Part shown: piece by piece, positions 18,049-26,334 of the stretch
Layout: every line of letters begins with the position of its first letter
How positions within the stretch are numbered: position 1 is the stretch's first letter
Source of the DNA: Opitutia bacterium
GTDB taxonomy: Bacteria > Verrucomicrobiota > Verrucomicrobiia > Opitutales > T3Sed10-336
Assembly: GCA_003558065.1 (NCBI GenBank)
Contig: PWMU01000037.1
Span: 83,473-140,447, forward strand
Direction of reading: 5' to 3'
Length of the DNA stretch: 56,975 bases
Made by a program: the position numbers and the translations under genes
Notes under the pieces: model-generated
The model's input: only the letters and a program-made list of their open reading frames with translations
Told to the model about the DNA's origin: nothing
The model's database searches: none

Positions 18049-19053
18049 ATGTGGTACTCCAAACGATTCCTCAAAACGCTCGCCCGGGGGATGGCCCTGC
18101 CTGTGGCGGTCCTTCTTGCCGGTTGCGCGGGCGACGACGACACGATCGTCTTTCGACTGGGGCACGGTTTGAATACCGAGCATCCGGTCCATCGCGGCAT
18201 GGAGAAGCTGGCGGAGGAGCTGGAAGCCCGAACCGGTGGCGAGGTGCGCATCCGCGTGTTTCCCAACGAGCAACTCGGCACCGAGAGGGAATGCCTCGAG
18301 CTGGTCCAGCAGGGAAGCTTGTCGATGGCCAAGGTTTCGTCGGCGGTGTTCGAGTCCTTCCAGGAGGATTACAAGGTTTACGGGCTGCCGTTCCTGTTCG
18401 ACGACGGCGAGCACATGTGGGAGGTGCTGAATGGTGAGATCGGCCGCGAGATTCTGGAGTCCGGCCGCGAGCGGAATCTTTTGGGTTTGTGTTATTACGA
18501 CGCCGGGGCCCGCAGTTTTTACACGAGGCGGCATCCGATTCGTTCACCGGAGGATTTGGAGGGCCTCAATATTCGGGTGCAGCAGAGTCCGATGTCGATT
18601 CAGATGATCCGGGCCCTCGGGGGCTCGCCCACGCCGGTGAGTTGGGGAGAGCTCTATTCCGCCTTGCAGCAGGGGGTGGTTGACGGGGCCGAAAACAATC
18701 CCCCCAGTTACCACACCGCGAACCATTACCGGGTCGCCCCGTATTACAGCCTTAATGAACACCTCCGTCTTCCGGATGTGCTGGTGATCCAGCCGGGGCT
18801 TTTTGACGGGCTCTCCGCGGAACACCGTCAGGCGTTCCGCGAAGCGCTCGACATCTCGGTCGAATACCAGAGGGAGCTTTGGGGAGAGGCGGAACGGAAG
18901 GCGCTGGAGGTGGCCCGGGAAGCCGGCGTCGAGGTCATTGAATTCGACGATCTTTCTCCCTTCCAGGAAAAGGTCCAGGAACTCTGGGAAGAGTTTGAGG
19001 GAACGGTTGTCGGAGATCTCGCCGCTCGGATCCGGGAACTGCGCGACGAATGA
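18049..19053 (+). CDS. dctP: TRAP transporter substrate-binding protein DctP, apparent lipoprotein
   Basis: This is the extracytoplasmic receptor of a tripartite ATP-independent importer, which moves carboxylates or sugar acids with a sodium gradient. The ATG at 18049 gives a short basic N-region, a hydrophobic stretch and a lipobox LLAGC with C26, so the mature protein (about 309 residues) should be lipid-anchored; a GTG at 18022 is an alternative start. Family stretches include FRLGHGLNTEHPVHRGM, VRIRVFPNEQLGTERE and NIRVQQSPM, plus the GVVDGAENNP motif. The conserved arginine that binds the substrate carboxylate is likely in the NIRVQQ stretch. The first gene of an overlapping dctPQM operon. 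Confidence 0.93.
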   Translation: MWYSKRFLKTLARGMALPVAVLLAGCAGDDDTIVFRLGHGLNTEHPVHRGMEKLAEELEARTGGEVRIRVFPNEQLGTERECLELVQQGSLSMAKVSSAVFESFQEDYKVYGLPFLFDDGEHMWEVLNGEIGREILESGRERNLLGLCYYDAGARSFYTRRHPIRSPEDLEGLNIRVQQSPMSIQMIRALGGSPTPVSWGELYSALQQGVVDGAENNPPSYHTANHYRVAPYYSLNEHLRLPDVLVIQPGLFDGLSAEHRQAFREALDISVEYQRELWGEAERKALEVAREAGVEVIEFDDLSPFQEKVQELWEEFEGTVVGDLAARIRELRDE

Positions 19054-19601
19054 GACCGGGGGGCATGCGCTTTCTGGTAAAAATCAAAGACACGCTCGAT
19101 CGGCTTCTGGAGTTTCTGCTGATCGGGATCTTTTTCGTGTTGGTCGCCGCCGTGGTCTGGCAGGTTTTTACCCGTTACGTGCCCTGGATGGCGCCGAGTG
19201 ACGGAACCGAAGAGATCGCGACTTTCCTGATGATCTGGGTGGGCCTGGTCGGTTCGAGCGTGGCTCTGAAGCGAAAGGCGCATCTGGGAATCGACTATTT
19301 CGTCGCTCAATTACCCCGCAGGGGAAGAGTGGGTACGGAGCTGTTCGGCTATGTCGTGGTGGCGATTTTCTCGGCTCTGGTTCTCGTGATCGGCGGCGGC
19401 CGGGTGGTGTTGCATGTCTGGAACACGGGTCAACAGAGCCCGGCGCTGGAGATCCCGATGTGGACGGTGTACGGGGCTCTGCCGGTGAGCGGGTGCTTCC
19501 TGACCCTTTACAGCCTGGTTCAGGTGTATGAAACGATCCTCAGGGAACGCGGCGCGGGGCCAAACCGGCGAGAGGACGACCCCGTGGTTCCGGAGGCATG
19601 A
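19050..19601 (+). CDS. dctQ: TRAP transporter small permease DctQ
   Basis: This 183-residue inner-membrane protein has four predicted hydrophobic segments, as usual for the small TRAP permease that binds the large permease. The stretch VWQVFTRYVPWMAPSDGTEEIATFLMIWVGLVG is cut by the typical W-x-EE pattern, and KRKAHLGIDYF is the conserved loop of the family. The ATG at 19050 overlaps the dctP stop (ATGA). The hydrophilic C-terminal tail ends in a second ATGA overlap with dctM, so the three genes are tightly coupled in translation. Confidence 0.92.
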   Translation: MRPGGMRFLVKIKDTLDRLLEFLLIGIFFVLVAAVVWQVFTRYVPWMAPSDGTEEIATFLMIWVGLVGSSVALKRKAHLGIDYFVAQLPRRGRVGTELFGYVVVAIFSALVLVIGGGRVVLHVWNTGQQSPALEIPMWTVYGALPVSGCFLTLYSLVQVYETILRERGAGPNRREDDPVVPEA

Positions 19602-20917
19602 GCGTTCCGATTGTCATTCTGGCGGTTACCTTTGTCGTCCTGTTGGTGCTGAACGTGCCGGTCGCCTTTTGCATGGGGGTGGCCACCATGCTCGCCCTGC
19701 TTGCCATCGGTGTGAGCGAGGGAGCGCCGGCGGTGCAGGCGCTTCAGACCGAGGCTCATCGAATCGGGACCAGCATCGAGAGTTTCACCCTGCTGGCGAT
19801 CCCGTTCTTCATTCTGGCCGGGGCCGTCATGGGAAACGGCGGGGTGGCCCGCCGCCTGATCGATTTCGCCAACGGGGTGGTGGGCGGGTTCCGCGGCGGT
19901 CTTTCCCAGGTCAATGTCGGTACCTGCATGATGTTTGGTTCGATTTCCGGTTCGGCTGCCGCCGCGGTTTCGGCGATCGGCAGCTTCATGATTCCGGCCA
20001 TGAACAGTAAAGGGTACGACCGCGATTTCAACGCCTCGGTCACCATAACCGCCTCGACCACGGGACTCCTGATTCCGCCGAGCAACGTCATGATCGTTTA
20101 TTCGCTCGCCACGGGCGGGGCGGTTTCGGTGGTGGCCATTTTCGCCGCGGGAATCCTTCCGGGCCTTTTGATGGGGGTGGCCCTGGGTATTACGGCGGCG
20201 ATCATTTCGGTGCGCCGTAACTACGGGCGGGGCGAAGGCGTTGGGGCCGGGCAGACATTGGTCCGTTTTCTGAAGTGCTTTCCCGCGCTCCTGCTGTTCG
20301 TCATTGTGTTGGGCGGGATTCTGGGCGGGGTTTTTACCGCCACGGAAGCTTCGGCGATTGCCGTGGTGTACGCGCTGGTTATGGAGTTGCTGATTTACCG
20401 GGATCTGGACTGGCGCAAGTTGCCCGCGATCTTCCTGCAGGCCGCAGTGACAACGGCGGTCGTGATGATCCTGATCGGCACCTCCATGGCCATGTCCTGG
20501 GTGCTGACCTACGAAGGGGTGCCCCAGGAGATTTCGGCGGCGCTGCTGGCGGTGACTGAGAACCCGTACGTTGTCCTCCTGATCATTACGTTCATTCTTT
20601 TGGCGGTCGGGACCTTTATGGATATGACCCCGGCGGTATTGATTTTCACACCGATCTTCCTCCCGGTGGTAACGACCCCCGAGTTCGGGGTCGATCCGGT
20701 CCATTTTGGGATCATCATGATCATGAATCTCTGCATCGGACTCTGCACGCCGCCCGTCGGGACGGCGTTATTTCTGGGCTGCGGCATCGCCAGGACGACG
20801 GTGGCCAATGTCGTCCAACCCATGATCCCGTTCTACGCGGCCATGATTATCGTTCTCCTGCTGACGATCTACCTCGAGCCGATCTCGATGTTCCTGCCGA
20901 ACCTGTTCGGGTTTTGA
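19598..20917 (+). CDS. dctM: TRAP transporter large permease DctM
   Basis: This 439-residue integral membrane protein is the transport-conducting subunit. About twelve hydrophobic segments are visible. Signature stretches are SFTLLAIPFFILAGAVMG, then MFGSISGSAAAAVSAIGSFMIP and ITASTTGLLIPPSN in the first half, and GTFMDMTPAVLIFTPIFLP with CIGLCTPPVGTALF in the second half, matching the internal pseudo-symmetry of DctM. The start overlaps the dctQ stop. About 115 bases follow before the next gene, including a GC-rich inverted repeat (around 20926-20949) without a T-run. The substrate cannot be told from the sequence. Confidence 0.94.
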   Translation: MSVPIVILAVTFVVLLVLNVPVAFCMGVATMLALLAIGVSEGAPAVQALQTEAHRIGTSIESFTLLAIPFFILAGAVMGNGGVARRLIDFANGVVGGFRGGLSQVNVGTCMMFGSISGSAAAAVSAIGSFMIPAMNSKGYDRDFNASVTITASTTGLLIPPSNVMIVYSLATGGAVSVVAIFAAGILPGLLMGVALGITAAIISVRRNYGRGEGVGAGQTLVRFLKCFPALLLFVIVLGGILGGVFTATEASAIAVVYALVMELLIYRDLDWRKLPAIFLQAAVTTAVVMILIGTSMAMSWVLTYEGVPQEISAALLAVTENPYVVLLIITFILLAVGTFMDMTPAVLIFTPIFLPVVTTPEFGVDPVHFGIIMIMNLCIGLCTPPVGTALFLGCGIARTTVANVVQPMIPFYAAMIIVLLLTIYLEPISMFLPNLFGF

Positions 20918-21032
20918 AACAAGAGCGGGCGTTGCCCCGTCGCTCTCGATCCCATGAGCCCAGGGCGGCCAAGGAGGCAAAATCTCGGGAGCGCATTTGC
21001 AATTCCTGGTTTTTCCGGAATAATGCCCCCTG

Positions 21033-21863
21033 ATGAGAGTTCTTTCCTTCGTCGCGCTCGCGGCATTCATTTTGGTAGCCGGGGTCCTGCAGGCGGAGGA
21101 GTCCAATGGGAAAAGGTTGATCGAAGCCGAATTGATCGCTGACAGCGAAACCCTCGTTCCCGGCCGGGGGCTGACAGTGGGGGTTCACCTGAAAATCGCC
21201 GAAGGCTGGCATACCTATTGGGCGAACCCCGGGGATTCGGGGATTCCGGTGACGGTTGACTGGGAGCTGCCGGAGGGAGTGCGGGTTGGGGAGATTCAAT
21301 GGCCTCTTCCTCGGAGAATGGAAGAGCCCGGCGACCTGAAAGTCTATGCCTACAAGGATGAGGTCCTCTTGATGACCCGTGTTTTTGTCCGTCCCGGGAC
21401 GGACCTCGACGAAGTAACGCTGAAGGCCGACGTGGACTGGCTGGTTTGCCGGGAAAGCTGCCTTCCGGGCGATGCCAGACTTTCGTTGACTTTGCCGGTT
21501 GCGGATGATGTTGAGCCGGTGAATACCGAATTTTTTGAGCAATACCGCGAAAAGCTGCCGAGGCAGTTTGCGTTGGGGAACGGGGGGCTTGAGACGAAGT
21601 GGGAGCGCGAGGGAGATACGCTCTACCTGTTGGTGAGGAATATTCCGGAGGGTGCCAAAGTTGATTTTTATCCCCGCCCGGAATCCCATGTGCTCGTCGG
21701 GCACGCCGATGAAGTTGAATCCTACGACGGGGGCGGCGATTTCTCTCCCGACCGGGTCCTGTCCCTGCCTCTGGAGTCCGCTCCGGAGGATCTGGGGCAG
21801 TTGGGCGGAGTATTGATTCTCGAGGAAGGGCCGGATCAAGACCGAAAAGGTTGGGGGTTGTAG
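21033..21863 (+). CDS. periplasmic DsbD N-terminal-domain-like protein (stand-alone)
   Basis: This 276-residue protein has a Sec signal peptide (MRVLSFVALAAFILVAGVLQA) and a beta-rich mature part matching the N-terminal, immunoglobulin-like domain of DsbD. GWHTYWANPGDSGIPVTV and DWLVCRESCLPG are the typical stretches. The candidate redox pair is C139 and C143 (C-x3-C). The membrane electron-transfer domain and the C-terminal thioredoxin domain of full DsbD are missing. The next gene encodes an exported thioredoxin-fold protein 40 bases downstream, so the two may act together in periplasmic thiol reduction or repair. Whether a separate CcdA-like partner exists is not visible here. Confidence 0.75.
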   Translation: MRVLSFVALAAFILVAGVLQAEESNGKRLIEAELIADSETLVPGRGLTVGVHLKIAEGWHTYWANPGDSGIPVTVDWELPEGVRVGEIQWPLPRRMEEPGDLKVYAYKDEVLLMTRVFVRPGTDLDEVTLKADVDWLVCRESCLPGDARLSLTLPVADDVEPVNTEFFEQYREKLPRQFALGNGGLETKWEREGDTLYLLVRNIPEGAKVDFYPRPESHVLVGHADEVESYDGGGDFSPDRVLSLPLESAPEDLGQLGGVLILEEGPDQDRKGWGL

Positions 21864-21903
21864 GTAGGTGCGGCTTTTCCCAAAAAAAAACCTTACAACG
21901 ATT

Positions 21904-22521
21904 ATGACTAAACAACGACCATTCATTATTTCTTCAGTTATCCTTTTGATCCTTGCCGCGTCCGTTTCTTTGACGGGTGCCGAAATCGGGGAACCCGCGC
22001 CCGAATTCACCTTGAAATGCTCCAACGGAAAAGAACACTCGCTTTCCGATTACGAAGGCAAGTTCGTTGTCCTGGAATGGGTCAATCACGGGTGTCCCTT
22101 TGTCAGGAAGTTCTACGAGCCGGGCGAAATGCAGCGGCTGCAGAAGGAGTGCACGGACGAGGGCGTGATCTGGCTCACTATGAATTCCTCGGCTCCCGGT
22201 AAACAGGGGCACATGACCGCGGAGGAGGCGAATCGCAGCATTCAGGAAAAGGATGCCCATCCGACGGCGATCCTGCTCGATCACGACGGCGCGGTCGGGA
22301 AGAAGTTCGATGCCCGGGTAACTCCCCATATGTACGTGATCGATCGGGAAGGCGTCCTGATCTACAACGGCGCGATCGACAGCAATCCCTCCAGCCGGTC
22401 TTCGGATATCGAGGCGGCGGAGAATTACGTGGTGTCGGCGTTGACCGCGGCGATGAACGGGGACGAAGTCGAAACCCCGCGGACCCGTCCCTACGGATGC
22501 GGTATGAAGTATAAGGATTGA
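21904..22521 (+). CDS. exported thioredoxin-fold redoxin (AhpC/TSA-like)
   Basis: The ATG at 21904 gives a 205-residue protein with a signal peptide (MTKQRPFIISSVILLILAAS, cleavage near LTGA). The mature protein starts GEPAPEFTLKCSNGKEHSL, the classical redoxin opening. It has the active-site stretch VNHGCPFVRKFY, where C64 stands alone rather than in a CxxC pair. A C-terminal PYGCGMKY motif supplies another cysteine that might serve as the resolving thiol. The poly-A stretch before the ATG is not coding. Linked to the DsbD-like gene upstream, it probably works in the periplasm as a peroxide- or disulfide-handling protein; the exact reaction is not shown. Confidence 0.82.
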   Translation: MTKQRPFIISSVILLILAASVSLTGAEIGEPAPEFTLKCSNGKEHSLSDYEGKFVVLEWVNHGCPFVRKFYEPGEMQRLQKECTDEGVIWLTMNSSAPGKQGHMTAEEANRSIQEKDAHPTAILLDHDGAVGKKFDARVTPHMYVIDREGVLIYNGAIDSNPSSRSSDIEAAENYVVSALTAAMNGDEVETPRTRPYGCGMKYKD

Positions 22522-22600
22522 TCCGGACCGGGCGCGGTTTTGCTGTTTCCGGAGTTGCCGGGAGTCGGTATCGGCGTTCATTTTCCCCGAACGAGGATCC

Positions 22601-23077
22601 ATGGACGCCCAGTGCCGACATCTGCTGATCGACGGGTACAACGTCATCCATTCCTGGCCGCGGCTCAGGAAGTACCTTCGCCGCGGCGGCGAGGTGGCCC
22701 GGGCGCGCCTGGTGGAGCAGGTGCGGGTGTTGCACGACGTGGAAGGAATTCGGGTCACCATTGTTTTCGACGGCCGGGGAGACGACATCGAGATCGAGCG
22801 GCCGACTCCGGACCTGACCTTCTCGGTGATTTTCTCGCCCCGCGGCCTGTCCGCCGACGGAGTCATCGAGCAGCTGGTCGGGACGGCCCGGTCTCCGGAA
22901 AGCATTCAGGTCTCCACCCGCGACAACCTGATGCGCGAAACGGTGCGGGCGCTGGGGGCGGAATCCTTGAGCCCCGAGGAGCTGGAGGCTCGGATTCAGC
23001 GTTGTGAGAAGCAAATGGCCCGCAACCTCGAACGCCAACAGGCCGGCGTCGAAAGAGCCTGGCGGCGTCGTGAATAG
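22601..23077 (+). CDS. NYN-domain (YacP-like) putative ribonuclease
   Basis: This 158-residue cytoplasmic protein opens with LLIDGYNVIHSWPRL, the conserved aspartate/asparagine signature of NYN (YacP/Rae1-like) PIN-fold nucleases. VTIVFDGRGDDIEIE is a second acidic motif and GVIEQLV plus VSTRDNLMRE a third. The B. subtilis relative Rae1 cleaves mRNA in the ribosomal A site; transfer of that function here is inference. The C-terminus is a basic, helical tail rich in Arg and Gln. The DUF2851 gene follows after 42 bases and may be in the same transcript. Confidence 0.8.
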   Translation: MDAQCRHLLIDGYNVIHSWPRLRKYLRRGGEVARARLVEQVRVLHDVEGIRVTIVFDGRGDDIEIERPTPDLTFSVIFSPRGLSADGVIEQLVGTARSPESIQVSTRDNLMRETVRALGAESLSPEELEARIQRCEKQMARNLERQQAGVERAWRRRE

Positions 23078-23119
23078 CATTGCGTCGGGCCGGGCGAAGC
23101 GCGCACCCTGTCGGGCGGA

Positions 23120-24322
23120 ATGACTGAAACCGAAGTAGCTGAGTTTCAAGGTCTCTACGGTCCTTATACAGTCTCTGAAATCCTGCTGCAAAAGATCTGG
23201 ATGCGCGGCCTTTTTCAGCAGGATGGGTTGCGGACCACCGACGGGCGGAACCTCCGGATCCGTCATCCCGGGAACTGGAACCGGCTCGGAGGCCCCGACT
23301 TCAAAGAGGGGCGGTTGCTGATGGACGGGGATGAAATTGCCGGCGACGTGGAGATTCATTTTCGCCAGAGCGACTGGCGGAAACACCGTCATAACGAAGA
23401 TCCGGCCTACGACAACGTCGCGCTTCACGTGGTGCTGTTCCCTCCCGAGCCGGGCGAGCCGGCGGTGGAGAACTCGCGGCGCGAAGAGATCGCCTGTGTG
23501 GTCCTTCTCGACCGGCTGTATCACGATCTGGAGGAGTACGCCCTGGACGAAGCGGTAGCCGAAAGGCTCGAGCAGGAGCGGGGGCGCCTGGTGGAATCCC
23601 TGCTCGAACAGTCTCTTTCTGACCGGAGGGAACGGCTGCTCCGGCAGGCCCGGAAGCGTTGGGACCAGAAGGTCTATTTCTGCAAAGCGCGCCTGGATAA
23701 GCTGGGCTGGGAGAACGCGTGCCATCACACGGCCCTGGAGGGCCTGGGGTACCGGCCCAACCGCGGGCCGATGCTGGCGGTGGCGGCGCGGTATTCGCTG
23801 GATTCGCTGGCGACGGAACGGCCGCTGGCGGAAACACTGGTGGGCGCCGTTCCGGATACCTGGGTGCGCGAAGGATTGAGGCCGGCGAACCACCCGGTCG
23901 TGCGCCTGAAACAATATTTGAGGTGGGCGAAAAAACGACCCGCCTGGCCGGCCAGGCTGGCTGAAGAGATCACCTCGTGGCCCCGAACCGGCGCCGTCGC
24001 AGAGGAATCGGGAGCCTTTTTGGAACTGGCGTCCTCGTTTCGTCGCGAGTTCGAGCTTCCCCGGCGCCACCGGCGCCTGGAGGAGTATGTGGCCGCCGGC
24101 GCGGTCCCGGGCACCCGCTTCATCACGCTCGTCTGCGACGGGTTTCTCCCGCTGGCGGCTGCACGGGGCGAAAAGGGACTGTTTCCTTACTGGTTTTACT
24201 GGTACCCGGGCGACGCACCGGAGGTGGTGCGCGAGATTCTCAAGACCACCGAAATCACCGACGGGCGAACCGTTTCCCAGGCGAACGGCTGGACGCAGGG
24301 GGTGTTGTACTCGCTCCTTTGA
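23120..24322 (+). CDS. DUF2851 family protein
   Basis: This 400-residue protein matches the DUF2851 pattern: an N-terminal SEILLQKIWMRGLFQ segment, then IRHPGNWNRLGGPDFKEG, DVEIHFRQSDWRKHRHN and VALHVVLF. The GGPDF and EIH stretches carry acidic residues that resemble a nuclease-like metal site (PD-(D/E)XK-style), which is my own reading and not established. The family has no firm function. It has no signal peptide. It follows the NYN nuclease gene closely, so a joint role in RNA or DNA metabolism is possible. Confidence 0.8.
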   Translation: MTETEVAEFQGLYGPYTVSEILLQKIWMRGLFQQDGLRTTDGRNLRIRHPGNWNRLGGPDFKEGRLLMDGDEIAGDVEIHFRQSDWRKHRHNEDPAYDNVALHVVLFPPEPGEPAVENSRREEIACVVLLDRLYHDLEEYALDEAVAERLEQERGRLVESLLEQSLSDRRERLLRQARKRWDQKVYFCKARLDKLGWENACHHTALEGLGYRPNRGPMLAVAARYSLDSLATERPLAETLVGAVPDTWVREGLRPANHPVVRLKQYLRWAKKRPAWPARLAEEITSWPRTGAVAEESGAFLELASSFRREFELPRRHRRLEEYVAAGAVPGTRFITLVCDGFLPLAAARGEKGLFPYWFYWYPGDAPEVVREILKTTEITDGRTVSQANGWTQGVLYSLL

Positions 24323-24527
24323 AAGGTCGCTGGCGCCCGGGGCTGACGGGACCTTTCCCCGGAGCGCCCGGGACGTTCACCTCGAATCCGGCCGGGCAGT
24401 TTCCTTGTTTTTTCCGTAGCGACGGCTGCGAAGGGCTTTTGCCCAGGGCCGTACTCCTCGCACCTATTTCGTTCAGCCGAGCTTGCGGGGGTGCAGAAAG
24501 GCACATTTTGTTCTACATTACCTGATT

Positions 24528-24533
24528 AAGGAG
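24528..24533 (+). promoter_or_regulatory. ribosome binding site that sets a TTG start
   Basis: AAGGAG lies 7 bases before TTG 24541. No in-frame ATG lies near a comparable site, and the TTG start yields a complete signal peptide. Confidence 0.7.
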
Positions 24534-24540
24534 TCATCAT

Positions 24541-26310
24541 TTGGGATTTGTCTTTAGAAAATACGGCTTGATTGCCTTCACCGTCACCTGGGCGGCGTTG
24601 CTCGGTGCACTGCCGCTCAGGGCGGGCCAGGTGGTGCTCAATCACCCGGACCACCCGGTAGTCCATTCCAATTCCCTGGACCAGCCCCGGTTGGACGCGG
24701 TTTTGACGCGGAACGGGGAGGTGGTCGAGGATATGATGTACAACGCGTGGACTGGCGAGATGGAGATGATGCCGGCAGTCTTCCGGGCCTTCATCGATAC
24801 GGGGGCTTCCGGATTCGCTATAAGCAACCTGCATGTCGGGGAGAACGATCACGATGACATCCCGTCCTTCCATTTCACCGGCGGGGAATTTCTGGGGGAG
24901 TACACCAATCTCGGGCTCGGGGGGGAGGAGATCGGGGATGTGGTGGGAGAATTCGGACTCCGTATTCGCAATGGGCCGGTTGACCCATTCGGAATGGCCG
25001 CCGAATTTATCGAGGAGTTCGTCCCCTACGAAGACGACTTCCGCTTGTGGTCGAGACGGGCGCCCGGGGTGGGCGAGGTCAACGAAATCGACATGGGTGA
25101 TTGGATCTACGAACTGACCAGCCCGATCAATATCATCGGGATGCCCGTCATCGAGCAGCGGGTCATGGTCATGAACTGGGTGCGCAACGAGCTCCTTGAA
25201 GAGAGCTTTCCGGATGCCCGGGAGCTGCAGACTCACCTGCTGGATAAGGGCGACGGCGAGATTCCCGAGACCAACGTGACTCTCGACCTGGAAATGCGCG
25301 ATTTTGTCGGCGATCCGGCTTCGGGTGAAATGAATCCGACGTCGAGCCGCAACCCTTTGGTGAAGGATGTTACGATTACACACGACCCGGAAAGGGACAG
25401 CGTCACCGGGGACTGGTTGTTTGATACCGGCGCGGGGGCGTCGTTTATCAGCTTTGACTGGGCGCAGGCCATCGGGTTGATTCCCGGGGAGTTTGAAGAT
25501 CTGGAGAGTTACGTCGTCGTCCACGAGGATGCCGGAGGGATCGTTTCACAGGTTGGCGGGATCGGGCCTGATATCGTGACCGTGCCGGTGCTGGAATTGA
25601 ACGAACTCCGCGTGCCGGCCCGGGAGGGATTCGACCTGGTGTGGCAGAACGTGCGGCTCCTCGTGTTCGAGCACGAGGAACTGGCGGAACTCGACCTTGA
25701 GGGCATTTTCGGGATGAACCTCGTGGGGCCGTCGGTTACGCTGGACGCGAGTGTTTTCGATGGGGTCAATGTTTCCGATCCGGAACTCCTGTTGATGTTC
25801 TTCGAGGATATTTCGCCGCCGCCCGTCACGTCGATGGTGTTTGAAGTGACCGGGGAGAGCACCGGGGAGCTCCGGTTCGCCACCAATCGGGTCAATTCCT
25901 CCTACGACACCTGGCGCGCGGCCTATTTCAGCGAAGCGGAGCTCGAGGATGCCTCGGTAAGCGGCGACGAGGCGGACCCCGGCGGGTACGGGATCCCGAA
26001 CCTGTTGCGTTTCGCCTTTGCCATGGATGCAAGAGAGCCGCAGCGGGAACGCCTGCCCGAGCCGCTGTATTCGCCGGATAATGACGAAGGGGACTCTCCG
26101 GTCTCCCTTTGGTTTGATCGCCCGAGGGACGTGTCCGGCATCGAATATAGAGTGGATGCTTCCGAGGACCTGGACAATTGGACCCAGCTCGAGGCGGAAT
26201 GGCACGTGCGGGAGACTTTTCCGGACCGGGAGCGGGTGGAAGTGCGCGTGCCGCGATCTTCCGCGGAAGCGACAGGGGATTTTTTCCGGATACGGGTGGT
26301 CAGGGAGTAG
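24541..26310 (+). CDS. secreted bilobal aspartic protease-like protein with C-terminal surface module
   Basis: Translation from TTG 24541 gives 589 residues with a signal peptide (LIAFTVTWAALLGALPLRA). Two DTGA motifs are present: D86 in FIDTGASGFAIS and D295 in LFDTGAGASFIS, 209 residues apart, each resembling one lobe of a pepsin-type or retropepsin-type active site. The second lobe is completed by LEGIFGMNLVG, similar to the hydrophobic-Gly motif of aspartic proteases. Residues of about 460-589 form a separate module (VSGDEADPGGYGIPN ... YRVDASEDLDNW ... FFRIRVVRE) that is clearly homologous to the C-terminus of the protein at 47866-49758. Proteolysis is predicted, not proven. A clean ribosome site supports the start. 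Confidence 0.75.
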   Translation: MGFVFRKYGLIAFTVTWAALLGALPLRAGQVVLNHPDHPVVHSNSLDQPRLDAVLTRNGEVVEDMMYNAWTGEMEMMPAVFRAFIDTGASGFAISNLHVGENDHDDIPSFHFTGGEFLGEYTNLGLGGEEIGDVVGEFGLRIRNGPVDPFGMAAEFIEEFVPYEDDFRLWSRRAPGVGEVNEIDMGDWIYELTSPINIIGMPVIEQRVMVMNWVRNELLEESFPDARELQTHLLDKGDGEIPETNVTLDLEMRDFVGDPASGEMNPTSSRNPLVKDVTITHDPERDSVTGDWLFDTGAGASFISFDWAQAIGLIPGEFEDLESYVVVHEDAGGIVSQVGGIGPDIVTVPVLELNELRVPAREGFDLVWQNVRLLVFEHEELAELDLEGIFGMNLVGPSVTLDASVFDGVNVSDPELLLMFFEDISPPPVTSMVFEVTGESTGELRFATNRVNSSYDTWRAAYFSEAELEDASVSGDEADPGGYGIPNLLRFAFAMDAREPQRERLPEPLYSPDNDEGDSPVSLWFDRPRDVSGIEYRVDASEDLDNWTQLEAEWHVRETFPDRERVEVRVPRSSAEATGDFFRIRVVRE

Positions 26311-26334
26311 GGCTTACCGCTTTCCGGCCCTTCG

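Noticed and set aside
22178-24070. 630-codon minus-strand open frame over three plus-strand genes
   Set aside because: It spans the NYN and DUF2851 genes and their spacers; it is composition-driven and has no domain.
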